From contig NZ_JALKAO010000008.1 of the NCBI RefSeq assembly GCF_023015985.1, positions 21,930-85,929 of the forward strand: a stretch of 64,000 nt of DNA, read 5' to 3'. The notes under the pieces are model-generated. The model was not told the origin of the DNA. It did not search any database and saw only the letters and a list, made by a program, of their open reading frames with translations. Position 1 is the stretch's first letter; every line of letters begins with the position of its first letter. Both the position numbers and the translations under genes were made by a program. The DNA is from Marivita sp. S6314 (lineage in GTDB: Bacteria > Pseudomonadota > Alphaproteobacteria > Rhodobacterales > Rhodobacteraceae). Positions 9,549 to 19,845 of the stretch are shown in pieces.

Positions 9549-10265
9549 ATGACACAGCACGCAACATTCCAAGACACGTCCAAACGCGTCGCCGTTTTTG
9601 TGGACGGCGACAATCTGAACGCCGATTGGGCGGAAACCATTCTTGTACATGCCAAGAAATTCGGGCGTATCGACACGTCACGCGTCTATACAAATTACGA
9701 CCATGCGCCCAACTGGAAGGATACCACCGGCTTTCGACATGTCAGTTCCGGTTGCGGCAAGAATGCGACCGATATCATGCTGTGTATTGACGCAATAACC
9801 CTAGCCCTGACCGAAAGCACCAATACCGTCGTTATTGGCACGTCAGATCAGGATTTCAGACATCTCGCCCACTCTTTGAAAGAACGCGGCATTATGGTTG
9901 TCGGCATTGGAACAACAGTCGCGCCGCCCGCATTCCGAGACGCCTGCCACATCTTCAGGGAGCTGATATCGCCCTTATCTTCTGACACGTCTTGCGAGGC
10001 GCAAGGTCAACGCCCCTCAAGCAAGTTCGACCGTAATGTCTGCCATATTATTGCACAACATGCACCATCGCCACATGGGTTGCCGCTTACAGCGTTAAAC
10101 CCTCTCATGACAAGGCAGTTCAATACACGCATCTCAGACCAGCCAGACAAGCAATGGCGCACGTATCTGGAGCGGCGCAACGACCTCTATGCGCTTGATC
10201 CGAGAGGGCCCAACGCAAAGGTGCGCCTGACCAAGACGGCCCGCGCCGCCTTAGTGAAAACCTGA
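9549..10265 (+). CDS. NYN (PIN-like) domain protein with possible LOTUS-like C-terminus
   Basis: A 238-residue protein. The N-terminal NYN/LabA-DUF88 fold carries the acidic active-site set: VDGDN at 18-22 (D19, D21), D75 and D81 in the ATDIMLCIDA block, and D100/D102 in TSDQDF. NYN proteins are usually metal-dependent ribonucleases acting on tRNA, rRNA or foreign RNA. Residues ~158-230 look like a small winged-helix OST-HTH/LOTUS-like module, a common NYN partner; this part is weaker. The ATG at 9549 was chosen because the homology begins right after it. The gene looks somewhat less GC-biased than its neighbours, which may mean transfer. It ends at a double palindrome shared with xth. Confidence 0.8.
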   Translation: MTQHATFQDTSKRVAVFVDGDNLNADWAETILVHAKKFGRIDTSRVYTNYDHAPNWKDTTGFRHVSSGCGKNATDIMLCIDAITLALTESTNTVVIGTSDQDFRHLAHSLKERGIMVVGIGTTVAPPAFRDACHIFRELISPLSSDTSCEAQGQRPSSKFDRNVCHIIAQHAPSPHGLPLTALNPLMTRQFNTRISDQPDKQWRTYLERRNDLYALDPRGPNAKVRLTKTARAALVKT

Positions 10266-10310
10266 CACCAAACGCGTCGACGCGTTTGGTGCGCTCCGTC
10301 GACGGAGCGC
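10266..10310. repeat. Double GTCGAC-centred palindrome element, copy 1
   Basis: Two perfect palindromes abut. The first, 10266-10291, has the half-arm CACCAAACGCGTC and its mirror. The second, 10291-10310, has the half-arm GCGCTCCGTC and its mirror. Both centre on GTCGAC, and the centres are 22 bp apart. There is no T-run. It lies between the convergent stops of the NYN gene and xth. The inner 16 bp of the second palindrome (GCTCCGTC and mirror) are identical to copy 2 at 24290-24334. It may act as a bidirectional terminator, a protein-binding site or a REP-like element. Confidence 0.8.
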
Positions 10311-10316
10311 CCGCGG

Positions 10317-11105
10317 CTAAAGATCAAATGTCGCAAACACCGGCGCGTGGTCGCTGGGCTTTTCCCAGCCACGCGCGTGTCGCAAAACCCGGCTTGAATG
10401 CGCAGCGTTCGAAATATCCGGCGTGGCCCAGACATGGTCCAGCCGACGGCCCTTATCCGCCGCATCCCAATCCCGCGCGCGGTACGACCACCACGAATAC
10501 AGCATCCCCTCGGGAATATCCTTGCGGGTCACATCCACCCAGCCCCCGGCGTCCTGCGTCTCGGCCAGATGCTCGACCTCGACCGGCGTGTGGCTGACCA
10601 CCTTGAGCAGTTGCTTGTGTGACCAGACATCATCCTCGCGCGGTGCGATGTTCAAATCGCCGACCAAGACGGCTTTCTCAGGTCGTTCAGCCTTAAACCA
10701 GTCTCGCATGTCCGTCAGGTAATCAAGCTTCTGACCGAATTTCTCGTTCACCTCCCGGTCCGGCACATCGCCCCCGGCAGGCACATAGAAATTATGGATC
10801 GTCACCCCGTTCTCCAACCGCCCCGCCACGTGCCGCGCATGGCCCAGACCGGCAAAATCCTGATCCCCCACGTCTTCGATGGGCAGCTTCGACAGGATCG
10901 CAACGCCGTTATACCCCTTTTGCCCGCGCGCGATCATGTGACCATAGCCCAGCGCTGCAAATTGTTCCGTGGGGATTTTCTCAACCGGGCTTTTGCACTC
11001 CTGCAGACACAGCACATCCGGCGCTTCTTCGGACAGCAGCTTCGCCACCAAGCCTTCGCGCAGGCGGACGGAATTGATGTTCCAGGTGGCAAGGGTAAAC
11101 GGCAT
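10317..11105 (-). CDS. xth: Exodeoxyribonuclease III
   Basis: AP endonuclease / 3'-5' exonuclease of the exonuclease III family, used in base-excision repair. 262 residues, the family's usual length. Catalytic motifs are in place: ATWNINSVR near the start, LQECKSP with the metal-binding Glu, GDLNIAP with the Asp/Asn pair, and SDHAPVFATF with the Asp-His dyad at the C-terminus. I chose the ATG at 11105 (MPFTLATWN) because CCGGAG lies just upstream; an in-frame start 18 nt earlier lacks this. It converges with the NYN gene. Confidence 0.95.
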   Translation of the reverse strand: MPFTLATWNINSVRLREGLVAKLLSEEAPDVLCLQECKSPVEKIPTEQFAALGYGHMIARGQKGYNGVAILSKLPIEDVGDQDFAGLGHARHVAGRLENGVTIHNFYVPAGGDVPDREVNEKFGQKLDYLTDMRDWFKAERPEKAVLVGDLNIAPREDDVWSHKQLLKVVSHTPVEVEHLAETQDAGGWVDVTRKDIPEGMLYSWWSYRARDWDAADKGRRLDHVWATPDISNAAHSSRVLRHARGWEKPSDHAPVFATFDL

Positions 11106-11177
11106 GGCAACACTCCGGGTCAAACACCGGCAGACACTGCCCCCGCCAGCCTGTCACCGCAACCCGGAATCCGGCAC

Positions 11178-11213
11178 AAAAAAACGCCCCGGGAGGGAGG
11201 AGCCCCGGGGCGT
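11178..11213 (-). terminator. Rho-independent terminator of the LysR gene
   Basis: ACGCCCCGGG and CCCGGGGCGT form a 10-bp stem with a 10-nt loop. Read on the minus strand it is followed by seven T residues, 35 nt after the LysR stop. This is a classic intrinsic terminator. Confidence 0.9.
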
Positions 11214-11247
11214 AAGGATGTCTGCGAACAGACGAGGGAAGATGTCA

Positions 11248-12153
11248 TTACCAGTCGCGCGGACCCTTGTCGCCAAACTGGTGAACGAGGAAATCAATAA
11301 ACGCGCGCACCTTTGGCTGCGTGAACCGACCCGGCGGGTAAACGGCATAGATGCCTTGCGTGTCGACCGGCAGATCCGGGATCGCGTCTTCGACGAGCCC
11401 TTTCTCCATCGCCTCGGCGTACAGGAATGACGGCAGATAGGCGATGCCCAGCCCCGCCACACAGGCGTTCAACAGGGATTGCCCGTCATTCACCGACAAC
11501 CAGCCCGCGGTGCGCACCTGGCGCTTTTCGCCGGACGGGGCGGTCACTTTCCAGACATTGCCGCTCGACTGGTTCGAATAGTGCAGCAACTTGTGTTCAT
11601 TCAGATCGTCAATCCGGCGCGGACGCCCGTATTCCTTGAAATATCCCGGCGACGCGATCATCCGCTTTGTTGTCTCGGTCAATTTGCGCGCGCGCAGGGT
11701 GCTGTCTTCCAGCTCTCCAATACGCACAGCCATGTCGAAGCCTTCGGAAATCAACTCAACATAACGGTTGTTCAGAACCATGTTCACCGTGATGTCCGGG
11801 AAATCCGTCAGGAACTCTCCCAGCACCGGGGACAAATGGTTCACCCCGAAATCCGTGGCCACAGAGATGCGCAACAGGCCGGATGGCGCAGATTGCATCG
11901 AGGTGACAAGCGCATCCGCCTCCCCCGCATCGTTCAGAACACGGCGCGCACGGTCGTAATAGGCGAGACCAATCTCGGTCGGGCTCACCCGTCGCGTGGT
12001 GCGGTTCAGCAACCGCGCACCAAGGCGCGCCTCAAGGCTGGACACGTGTTTTGACACGGCAGATTTGGAAATCCCCATTTTCTTCGCCGCGTCAGTGAAG
12101 CCACCCTGATCCACAACCGTGGCAAAGGCCTCCATTTCGGTAAGACGGTCCAT
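11248..12153 (-). CDS. LysR-family transcriptional regulator (CrgA/YafC-like)
   Basis: 301 residues. The N-terminal winged helix-turn-helix (MDRLTEMEAFATVVDQGGFTDAAKKMG... to about 60) is the LysR signature, followed by a type 2 periplasmic-binding-fold effector domain (about 90-295). The sequence style, MDRLTEMEAF and RISVATDFGVNHLSP, places it in the large CrgA-like subgroup. The nearest divergent gene is the DUF4399 gene 212 nt away. No metabolic operon is directly attached, so the target is unknown. It has its own strong terminator. Confidence 0.9.
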   Translation of the reverse strand: MDRLTEMEAFATVVDQGGFTDAAKKMGISKSAVSKHVSSLEARLGARLLNRTTRRVSPTEIGLAYYDRARRVLNDAGEADALVTSMQSAPSGLLRISVATDFGVNHLSPVLGEFLTDFPDITVNMVLNNRYVELISEGFDMAVRIGELEDSTLRARKLTETTKRMIASPGYFKEYGRPRRIDDLNEHKLLHYSNQSSGNVWKVTAPSGEKRQVRTAGWLSVNDGQSLLNACVAGLGIAYLPSFLYAEAMEKGLVEDAIPDLPVDTQGIYAVYPPGRFTQPKVRAFIDFLVHQFGDKGPRDW

Positions 12154-12364
12154 GCGTATTCCTCGTTATTTGTTGAGGACGGTATGTCGTCTAAATCGGG
12201 CGCGACTTGGGCGCTGCGCAGACAATATCTGGGTTTTCTTGGGCAGTGTCGTGCAATCGGAAACAGCACGAGGCACCTCATATGACATTTGGCCTTTGGT
12301 GTTTTTCGCCTATCTTGACGTGGGGGGAGGCGCGAAATGCCTCCCCCGCTCAGGGAGGAAAGCC

Positions 12365-12808
12365 ATGAAACACATCATCCTTGGCGCGGCCTTGGCGCTT
12401 GCCACCGCCGTGCCCTCATTCGCCAGCGACACGGCCGCCCCCGACGGGGCAGAGCTTTACATCATCAATCTCGAAGACGGTGCCAGCGTTGCATCGCCGG
12501 TTCTGGTGAAATTCGGCCTGCGCGGCATGGGCGTTGCCCCCGCCGGCGTTGAAAAGGACCATACCGGCCATCACCACATCTACCTCAACCGCCCCCCGTT
12601 CGGAGAGGCCGAAGGCGATGCCGAGATCGCGGCCAACGGCATCCCCAGCGATGACAACCATATCCACTTCGGCGGTGGTCAGACCGAGGTCTCGCTGGAT
12701 CTCGACCCGGGGGAACACACGATCCAGCTTGTGCTGGGCGATCATTTCCACGTGCCGCACAGCCCGCCGGTGGTCAGTGACCGCATCACCATCACCGTGA
12801 CCGAATAA
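12365..12808 (+). CDS. DUF4399 secreted His-rich protein
   Basis: 147-residue exported protein with a Sec signal peptide cut near SFASD (residue ~20). The mature domain matches the DUF4399 pattern, a small beta-sandwich of unknown role: an N-terminal LYIINLEDGASVASPVLVKFGL strand pair and a C-terminal DLDPGEHTIQLVLGDHFHVPH. It is unusually rich in histidine (HTGHHH, NHIH, GDHFHVPH), which suggests periplasmic metal binding, perhaps copper or zinc; that is inference. An upstream run TCAGGGAGGAAAGCC gives a good ribosome-binding site before the ATG at 12365. It is monocistronic with a terminator directly at its stop codon. Confidence 0.75.
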   Translation: MKHIILGAALALATAVPSFASDTAAPDGAELYIINLEDGASVASPVLVKFGLRGMGVAPAGVEKDHTGHHHIYLNRPPFGEAEGDAEIAANGIPSDDNHIHFGGGQTEVSLDLDPGEHTIQLVLGDHFHVPHSPPVVSDRITITVTE

Positions 12809-12834
12809 AAAAAGCCGGGCGCGTGGCCCGGCTT
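12807..12834. terminator. Bidirectional intrinsic terminator
   Basis: AAGCCGGGC and GCCCGGCTT form a 9-bp stem with the loop GCGTG between the convergent DUF4399 and PfpI-type genes. A run of seven A on the left gives a T-tract for minus-strand transcription. CTCCGTTTT on the right gives a weaker one for the plus strand. Confidence 0.85.
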
Positions 12835-12851
12835 CTCCGTTTTGGAAGGCG

Positions 12852-13412
12852 TCACGCAGCTTTGCGCTGGTGTTTGCCCTCTTCGATCTCTTCCACGATC
12901 TTGCTGACAAACGCCTTGAGATCCTCGGGCTGGCGGCTGGTGACAATCGCCTGATCCGCCACCACGTCGCTGTCCTGCCAGGATGCGCCTGCATTGATCA
13001 CATCCGTTTTGATCGAATGATAAGACGTCGCGTTACGCCCCTTCAGGATACCGGCCTCCACCAGCACCCACGGTGCATGACATACGGCGGCAATGGTTTT
13101 GCCCTGATTGTGGAAGGTCTTCACCAGATCAAGCACAGACTGATCGGTGCGCAGGATGTCGGGGTTGATTTGCCCGCCCGGAATCACCAGCGCATCATAA
13201 TCATCCGCCGAGACATCCGCGATCTTGGCATCCGCGTCGGCCATCCGGCCCCAATCATCGCCGTTCCAGCCTTTCACGGCCTCTCCGTCCAGCGTTGCAA
13301 CATGTACCGTCGCGCCCTTGGCGCGCAGTTGGTCACGTGGAAATTCCAGTTCGGACTGTTCGAACCCGTGGGTCGAGATGATCAGGACTTTGGCATTATC
13401 GATATTCGGCAT
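12852..13412 (-). CDS. DJ-1/PfpI family protein (type 1 glutamine amidotransferase-like)
   Basis: 186 residues, the PfpI/YhbO/YraA subgroup of the DJ-1 superfamily. The nucleophile elbow is AAVCHAPW with Cys111-His112, and an acidic partner lies near residues 21-23 (ELEFP). Members have been described as proteases, glyoxalases or protein/nucleic-acid deglycases; the true role is disputed, but most relate to stress. It sits alone on the minus strand and converges with the DUF4399 gene. The family call is secure; the biochemical activity is not. Confidence 0.9.
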   Translation of the reverse strand: MPNIDNAKVLIISTHGFEQSELEFPRDQLRAKGATVHVATLDGEAVKGWNGDDWGRMADADAKIADVSADDYDALVIPGGQINPDILRTDQSVLDLVKTFHNQGKTIAAVCHAPWVLVEAGILKGRNATSYHSIKTDVINAGASWQDSDVVADQAIVTSRQPEDLKAFVSKIVEEIEEGKHQRKAA

Positions 13413-13501
13413 GGTTGGCCTCCTATACGTTCTGGACCGTTGAGCCGCGCCGCATGCGCTGCTCTTCGGGTCACTAACGCAACAGGCCCGCCTGCGTTCC
13501 G

Positions 13502-15574
<2,073 letters not shown>

Positions 15575-15592
15575 TCACGCCTGAACGTCACG

Positions 15593-16780
15593 TCACGGGC
15601 GGTTAAACTCCGCAGCGTGCCGACCGGCCCACCGGCCCGTCGCAAAACAGGCGGTCAGCAGATACCCTCCGGTGGGCGCATCCCAGTCCAGCATTTCGCC
15701 CGCGCAGAACGTCCCTGGCCGGTCCCGCAGCATCAGCGCGTCATCCAGCGCGTCAAACGACACCCCCCCGGCGGTCGAAATCGCCTCATCCATCGGGCGC
15801 AACCCGGCGTGACGCACCGGGATGGCCTTGATGGCCTGCGCAAGCGCAGCTTGTGTGTCCGGCAACGGCGACACAAATTCCCGCAGCATGGCCTGCGCGG
15901 CGGACGACAGTTTGAGCGTCTTGCGCAGGAAACTGGACAAGCTTTGTTTGCCGCGCGGTTTGGCCAGCCGCGCCGTGACCGTGTCCAATGGCAGGTCGGG
16001 CACCAGATCAAGATGCAACGTGTGCCCCTCTCGAAGCTGTGGCGTCAGGGTGTAGATCCCCCCACCTTCCAGACCGCGTTTCGAGATCACCACCTCACCC
16101 CGCGAGATCTGCCCCCCGGCGGTAAGCGCGATGTTCTTGAGAGGCGCGCCGAAATGCCTGTCCATATGGTCCGACCAGTCCACCAACAGACCCGCATTCG
16201 AGGGCTGAAACGGCGCAAGGCCGATCCCGTTCGCAGCGAACTGTTCGGCCCACGCGCCATCTGATCCCAGCCGCGCCCAGCTTGACCCGCCCAGCGCAAA
16301 CACCGTCACGCGCGGGGTCAGCACGCGTTGACCATCGGGTGTGTCAAACAGACAGGCATTGGCATCCCACCCCGTCCAGCGCCAGCGGGTGTGGCGGGTC
16401 AGGCCCATGCCATCCAGCCGTTCAAGCCATGCACGCAAGAGCGGCGAGGCCTTCATCACCTTTGGAAACAACCGCCCCGTTGATCCCGTGAAGGTCGCCT
16501 GCCCCAAATCTTCGGCCCAGTCGCGCACCGCTTCCGGATCGAACGCGTGCAACGCATTGCGCAGGCCGGGCTTCTGCCCCAAGCCACCACCATAGGCCGA
16601 CAGGAACGGGCCAAAGGGTTGCATCTTGGTCAGGTTCAACCCCGACTTCCCGGCCATGAGAAACTTGCGCCCGATCGACGGTTTCGCCTCGACCAGCGTC
16701 ACCGCGCGCCCCGCCGACAGCAAAGCGTCTGCCGCCATCAGGCCCGCAGGTCCACCCCCGATCACCAGCGCGTCGGTCAT
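15593..16780 (-). CDS. HI0933-like NAD(P)/FAD-dependent oxidoreductase
   Basis: 395 residues. An N-terminal FAD-binding Rossmann fold has the fingerprint VIGGGPAGLMAADAL (residues ~6-20). The motif GRKFLMAGKSGLNLTK is diagnostic of the HI0933/YhiN flavoprotein group, and the C-terminal GGVSFDALDD and GEMLDWDAPTGGYLL blocks complete it. Several members of this branch carry the TIGR03862 label. The reaction is unknown. Its start codon overlaps the MscS stop by 4 nt (ATGA), so both are translated from one mRNA, but no functional link is obvious. Confidence 0.88.
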   Translation of the reverse strand: MTDALVIGGGPAGLMAADALLSAGRAVTLVEAKPSIGRKFLMAGKSGLNLTKMQPFGPFLSAYGGGLGQKPGLRNALHAFDPEAVRDWAEDLGQATFTGSTGRLFPKVMKASPLLRAWLERLDGMGLTRHTRWRWTGWDANACLFDTPDGQRVLTPRVTVFALGGSSWARLGSDGAWAEQFAANGIGLAPFQPSNAGLLVDWSDHMDRHFGAPLKNIALTAGGQISRGEVVISKRGLEGGGIYTLTPQLREGHTLHLDLVPDLPLDTVTARLAKPRGKQSLSSFLRKTLKLSSAAQAMLREFVSPLPDTQAALAQAIKAIPVRHAGLRPMDEAISTAGGVSFDALDDALMLRDRPGTFCAGEMLDWDAPTGGYLLTACFATGRWAGRHAAEFNRP

Positions 16781-18102
16781 GCCTCCGGCGCGGTGCGCAT
16801 TTCGATGACGCGGCGGGGATACGGGATTTCGATGTTGTTCTCTTTCAGCGCGTTCCAGATCAGGAACAGCACGTCCGAGGCGTATTTGTTCTTGCCGTCG
16901 TCGATGCCGTTGACCCAGAACTCCACGCCAAAGTCGATGCCCGACTCTCCGAACCCGCGCAGTTCGACATCTGGCGGTTCCGGGTCGTTCAGAACACCGG
17001 GATGTTTCGCAACGGCCGCTGCAACGATGTCGGGGATCAGGTTGATGTCGGTGTCATAGCTGACGGAAAAATCCACCTCGTAGCGATTGGCACTGCCCTG
17101 ATCGGAATAGTTGATCACACGGGTGGTGATGAAATCCTCGTTCGGGACCACGATCCAGCGGCCATCAAACGTCTCAAGGATCATCGCGCGGGCGGTGGTT
17201 TTGACGATGGTGCCGGATTCGCCATTGTCCAACTCGACGTAGTCACCCACGGTCGCCTGCCCTTCAAGCAGCAGGATCACACCCGAGATGTAGTTCGACG
17301 CGATTTTCTGTAGGCCAAAGCCAAGGCCCACACCAATGGCCCCCCCGAGCACCGCAAGCGACGTGAGCGGCACGCCCATGATGTTCATCAGCACGATGAA
17401 CGCGATGCCAAAGATCACCAGTTCCGCCGCTTTCGCAGCGAGCTGCCGGGTGGCGGGGCGCATTTCCTCTTGCTTGTTGATGTAGGCGGCAGATTGGTCA
17501 TTCGACCAGCGCCCCAGCCAGAACAGCAGCGATCCGGCGATCAGGCCGCGCAGCAGCGCCATCACCGAAAACGAGATATTGCCAAGGGCAATCGTGGTTT
17601 CCGACAGGCGCAAGATCAGGTCGTCAAGCAGGCCCAGCGCATACAGCGCCGCAACAGGCAGCAGGACGTAGCGGCCCAGAACCTTGAGGAACGGGTCCTT
17701 GATAATCTCGCGCACAAGGATGCGTGCGGCAAGGAACAGGAACAGGCGTTTGCCAAACGCGATCACCGCACCTGATCCGAACACCGACCGCGTGACCTGT
17801 TCGCCGATGCCGGTGAACAGGTAGGCGAGAAGCGGCAACAGAAGTGGGAACCCCATCAACAGAAACCGCCGCGCCGAGGACAGCATATCCGTCGCCCCGT
17901 CCTGCGGGGTCAACACGCGTGTCAGCGGCGCGCGCAACCGGCGGGTGACGTAAATCGCCAGCAGATACGCCACAACCAGTAGCGCGAATTGCGACCATGC
18001 GGCGGGCGACAGCAACCACGTCATCGCCAAATCATAGCCCTGCTGCGCATAGCCCGCGGCCTGTTGAACGATTTGCGGCTGATCGGACAGATCAAAGTCC
18101 AT
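16777..18102 (-). CDS. MscS-family mechanosensitive ion channel
   Basis: 441-residue inner membrane protein. Several hydrophobic helices occupy about residues 20-240. The MscS core follows, with a pore-lining glycine/alanine-rich helix (LAVLGGAIGVGLGFGLQKIASNYISG), a beta domain (GDYVELDNGESGTIVKTTARAM), then the C-terminal alpha/beta portal domain ending in IPYPRRVIEMR. It protects against hypo-osmotic shock by releasing small solutes. Extra N-terminal helices make it longer than E. coli MscS (286 residues). First gene of a two-gene operon with the HI0933-like flavoprotein. Confidence 0.93.
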   Translation of the reverse strand: MDFDLSDQPQIVQQAAGYAQQGYDLAMTWLLSPAAWSQFALLVVAYLLAIYVTRRLRAPLTRVLTPQDGATDMLSSARRFLLMGFPLLLPLLAYLFTGIGEQVTRSVFGSGAVIAFGKRLFLFLAARILVREIIKDPFLKVLGRYVLLPVAALYALGLLDDLILRLSETTIALGNISFSVMALLRGLIAGSLLFWLGRWSNDQSAAYINKQEEMRPATRQLAAKAAELVIFGIAFIVLMNIMGVPLTSLAVLGGAIGVGLGFGLQKIASNYISGVILLLEGQATVGDYVELDNGESGTIVKTTARAMILETFDGRWIVVPNEDFITTRVINYSDQGSANRYEVDFSVSYDTDINLIPDIVAAAVAKHPGVLNDPEPPDVELRGFGESGIDFGVEFWVNGIDDGKNKYASDVLFLIWNALKENNIEIPYPRRVIEMRTAPEA

Positions 18103-18192
18103 GGCGATTCCCTTGAATTCTCATCGCGGTGTGACAGCTTGATGCCCGCACCCACGCCCGCACACAAGGCCTGCGCCCGGGGGAAAAACCGA

Positions 18193-18510
18193 ATGGATGA
18201 CACCGACCCGATCTGCCCACTCTGCCTGCGCCCGATCCCGCCGGGTGTGAAGCAAAGCCATCATCACCTGATTCCAAAGCTGAAAGGCGGCAAAGGCGGG
18301 CCAACAATCCTGATCCACCAGATGTGCCACAATGAGATCCACGCGACCCTGACCGAAGCTGAACTGGCGCGCGAGTACAACACGCCCGCCGCATTGCGCG
18401 CGCACCCCAAGCTGGGGGCGTTTTTCGAATGGGTCGGAAAGCGCCCGGCGGAGTTCCATGCCCGCAGCACACGGAGTTTGCGCAAACAGAAATCACGCAA
18501 GCGCAGATAA
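18193..18510 (+). CDS. Small HNH-type zinc-binding protein
   Basis: 105 residues, likely an HNH nuclease fold. It has a Cys-x2-Cys pair (C8, C11), an HHHL block at 23-26 and a C45-H46-N47-E48-I49-H50 finale, giving the ββα-metal layout. The C-terminal tail is very basic (RSLRKQKSRKRR), which suits nucleic-acid binding. No restriction, toxin or phage partner is adjacent, so it is probably a lone genomic HNH protein of the kind common in Roseobacter genomes. It is divergent from mscS. The start at 18193 is the first ATG after CCGGGGGAAAAACCGA. Confidence 0.75.
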   Translation: MDDTDPICPLCLRPIPPGVKQSHHHLIPKLKGGKGGPTILIHQMCHNEIHATLTEAELAREYNTPAALRAHPKLGAFFEWVGKRPAEFHARSTRSLRKQKSRKRR

Positions 18511-18592
18511 GTCCGGTTTGGCAGCGGGCTGTCCGCCCGCTCTCACCTCAAACTGTTCGCCGGGTTCATTCGCCGTCGGCCAAACCGCTCAA

Positions 18593-18631
18593 AAATGTTT
18601 CGCGCGCGAAACATTTGGTCCGGTTCGGACC
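18593..18631. repeat. Double hairpin, related layout to the GTCGAC elements
   Basis: A perfect 24-bp palindrome at 18593-18616 (half-arm AAATGTTTCGCG) is followed at once by GGTCCG-GTT-CGGACC at 18617-18631. There is no T-run. It lies in the 156-nt gap between the convergent HNH and Fe-alcohol dehydrogenase genes. Sequence differs from the GTCGAC copies, but the tandem two-hairpin architecture at a gene end is the same. Confidence 0.7.
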
Positions 18632-18666
18632 TATTAACCAATTGTTCACAAATTCGGGTCGAACAC

Positions 18667-19830
18667 TTACCAGATACGCTGATAGATTTCGATTATCTCG
18701 TCCGCCGTCGGAACGCGCGGGTTGTTTTGCGGTGACCCTGACGCAAGCGCCTGTTCGGCCATAAGCGCAAATTTTTCCGGGTCCGCCGCGTGGCCAAGGC
18801 TGCTTGGACTTGGCACGTTCAGGTCATCGTTCAGGCGGTGCAACCCCTCGACCAGTTTTCCGCAGGCGGCCCCATCGCTGTCGCTGTCCGCTGCCCAGCC
18901 CATCACGCGCGCGCAGGTGGCATAGCGGTCGGGTGCGGCATCGACAGAGAACCGCGTGACCTCGGGCAAGAGCATGGCATTCGACAGGCCATGCGCGACG
19001 TGGAAATGCGCGCCGATTGGGCGGCTCATCCCGTGGACAAGCGCAACCGACGCGTTGGAAAACGCCATTCCGGCCTGAGAGGCCGCGAGCATCAGAGCTT
19101 CGCGCGCTTGGGCGTTTTCAGGATCGGCGCAGGCGGTGCGCACATGCGTAGCAATCGCAGGCATCGCGGCAAGCGCAAACGCATCGGTATAGGGAAACGC
19201 CTTGCGGCTGACATAGGCTTCAATCGCGTGGGTCAGGCTATCAACCGCGGTGTCCGCTGTGATGCGCCACGGTTTTGTTGTTGTGAATGTCCAATCGATC
19301 AAGGCAGCGGTTGCCACGCAGGCAAGGCCCGAGAGGTTGTATTTCTCGGTGCGCACCGTGTCGGTGATCACGCACCAGCGGGTGAGTTCCGACCCTGTTC
19401 CGCCGGTTGTCGGGATCAGGATGACCGGGGGGCCGCAGCGGTCGATCTGGGTCGGGGCCTTGTAATCGCGCACGTGACCGGGATTGACGGACATGAAGCT
19501 GATCGCCTTGGCGGTGTCCATCGGACTGCCGCCACCAAACCCGATGACACAGTCATAATCGCCTGACTTGAACGCAGCGAGGCCCGCGTCGAGACAGGTA
19601 TCGGTGGGGTCTTCGACCACGCCGTCGAATATCGCGTGGCGGATGCCTGCACGGTCCAGGATATCGGTGAGTGTCTGCACATGCCCCAGCGCGACCAGCT
19701 TGGTATCGGTGACAATCAGCGGGCGCGACAGGCCAAGCTGGTTCAGAACCTCTGCCGTCTCTGCAGCAACGCCGCCACCAATGCGGATGATACGCGGGGA
19801 TTGCACACGGCCGATATTGGACAGGGTCAT
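18667..19830 (-). CDS. Iron-containing (type III) alcohol dehydrogenase
   Basis: 387 residues, NAD(P)-dependent group III alcohol dehydrogenase. The nucleotide-binding loop is GFGGGSPMDTAKA and TTGGTGSE follows. The divalent-metal site is supplied by an Asp in the AVDSLTHAIEAYVS region (D and H) and two histidines in GMSRPIGAHFHVAHGLSNA. Physiological substrates of this group vary (1,3-propanediol, lactaldehyde, butanol, hydroxy acids) and cannot be fixed here. It follows a VOC protein gene by 15 nt on the same strand, so the two may share a substrate such as an oxo-aldehyde, but this is only suggestive. Confidence 0.9.
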   Translation of the reverse strand: MTLSNIGRVQSPRIIRIGGGVAAETAEVLNQLGLSRPLIVTDTKLVALGHVQTLTDILDRAGIRHAIFDGVVEDPTDTCLDAGLAAFKSGDYDCVIGFGGGSPMDTAKAISFMSVNPGHVRDYKAPTQIDRCGPPVILIPTTGGTGSELTRWCVITDTVRTEKYNLSGLACVATAALIDWTFTTTKPWRITADTAVDSLTHAIEAYVSRKAFPYTDAFALAAMPAIATHVRTACADPENAQAREALMLAASQAGMAFSNASVALVHGMSRPIGAHFHVAHGLSNAMLLPEVTRFSVDAAPDRYATCARVMGWAADSDSDGAACGKLVEGLHRLNDDLNVPSPSSLGHAADPEKFALMAEQALASGSPQNNPRVPTADEIIEIYQRIW

Positions 19831-19845
19831 AATACGCCTTTGCGG

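Noticed and set aside
18635..18652. A TTAA-N7-TTCA sequence near 18635 as a second CtrA box
   Set aside because: The right half departs from the consensus and it lies between convergent gene ends, where a promoter site is unlikely.
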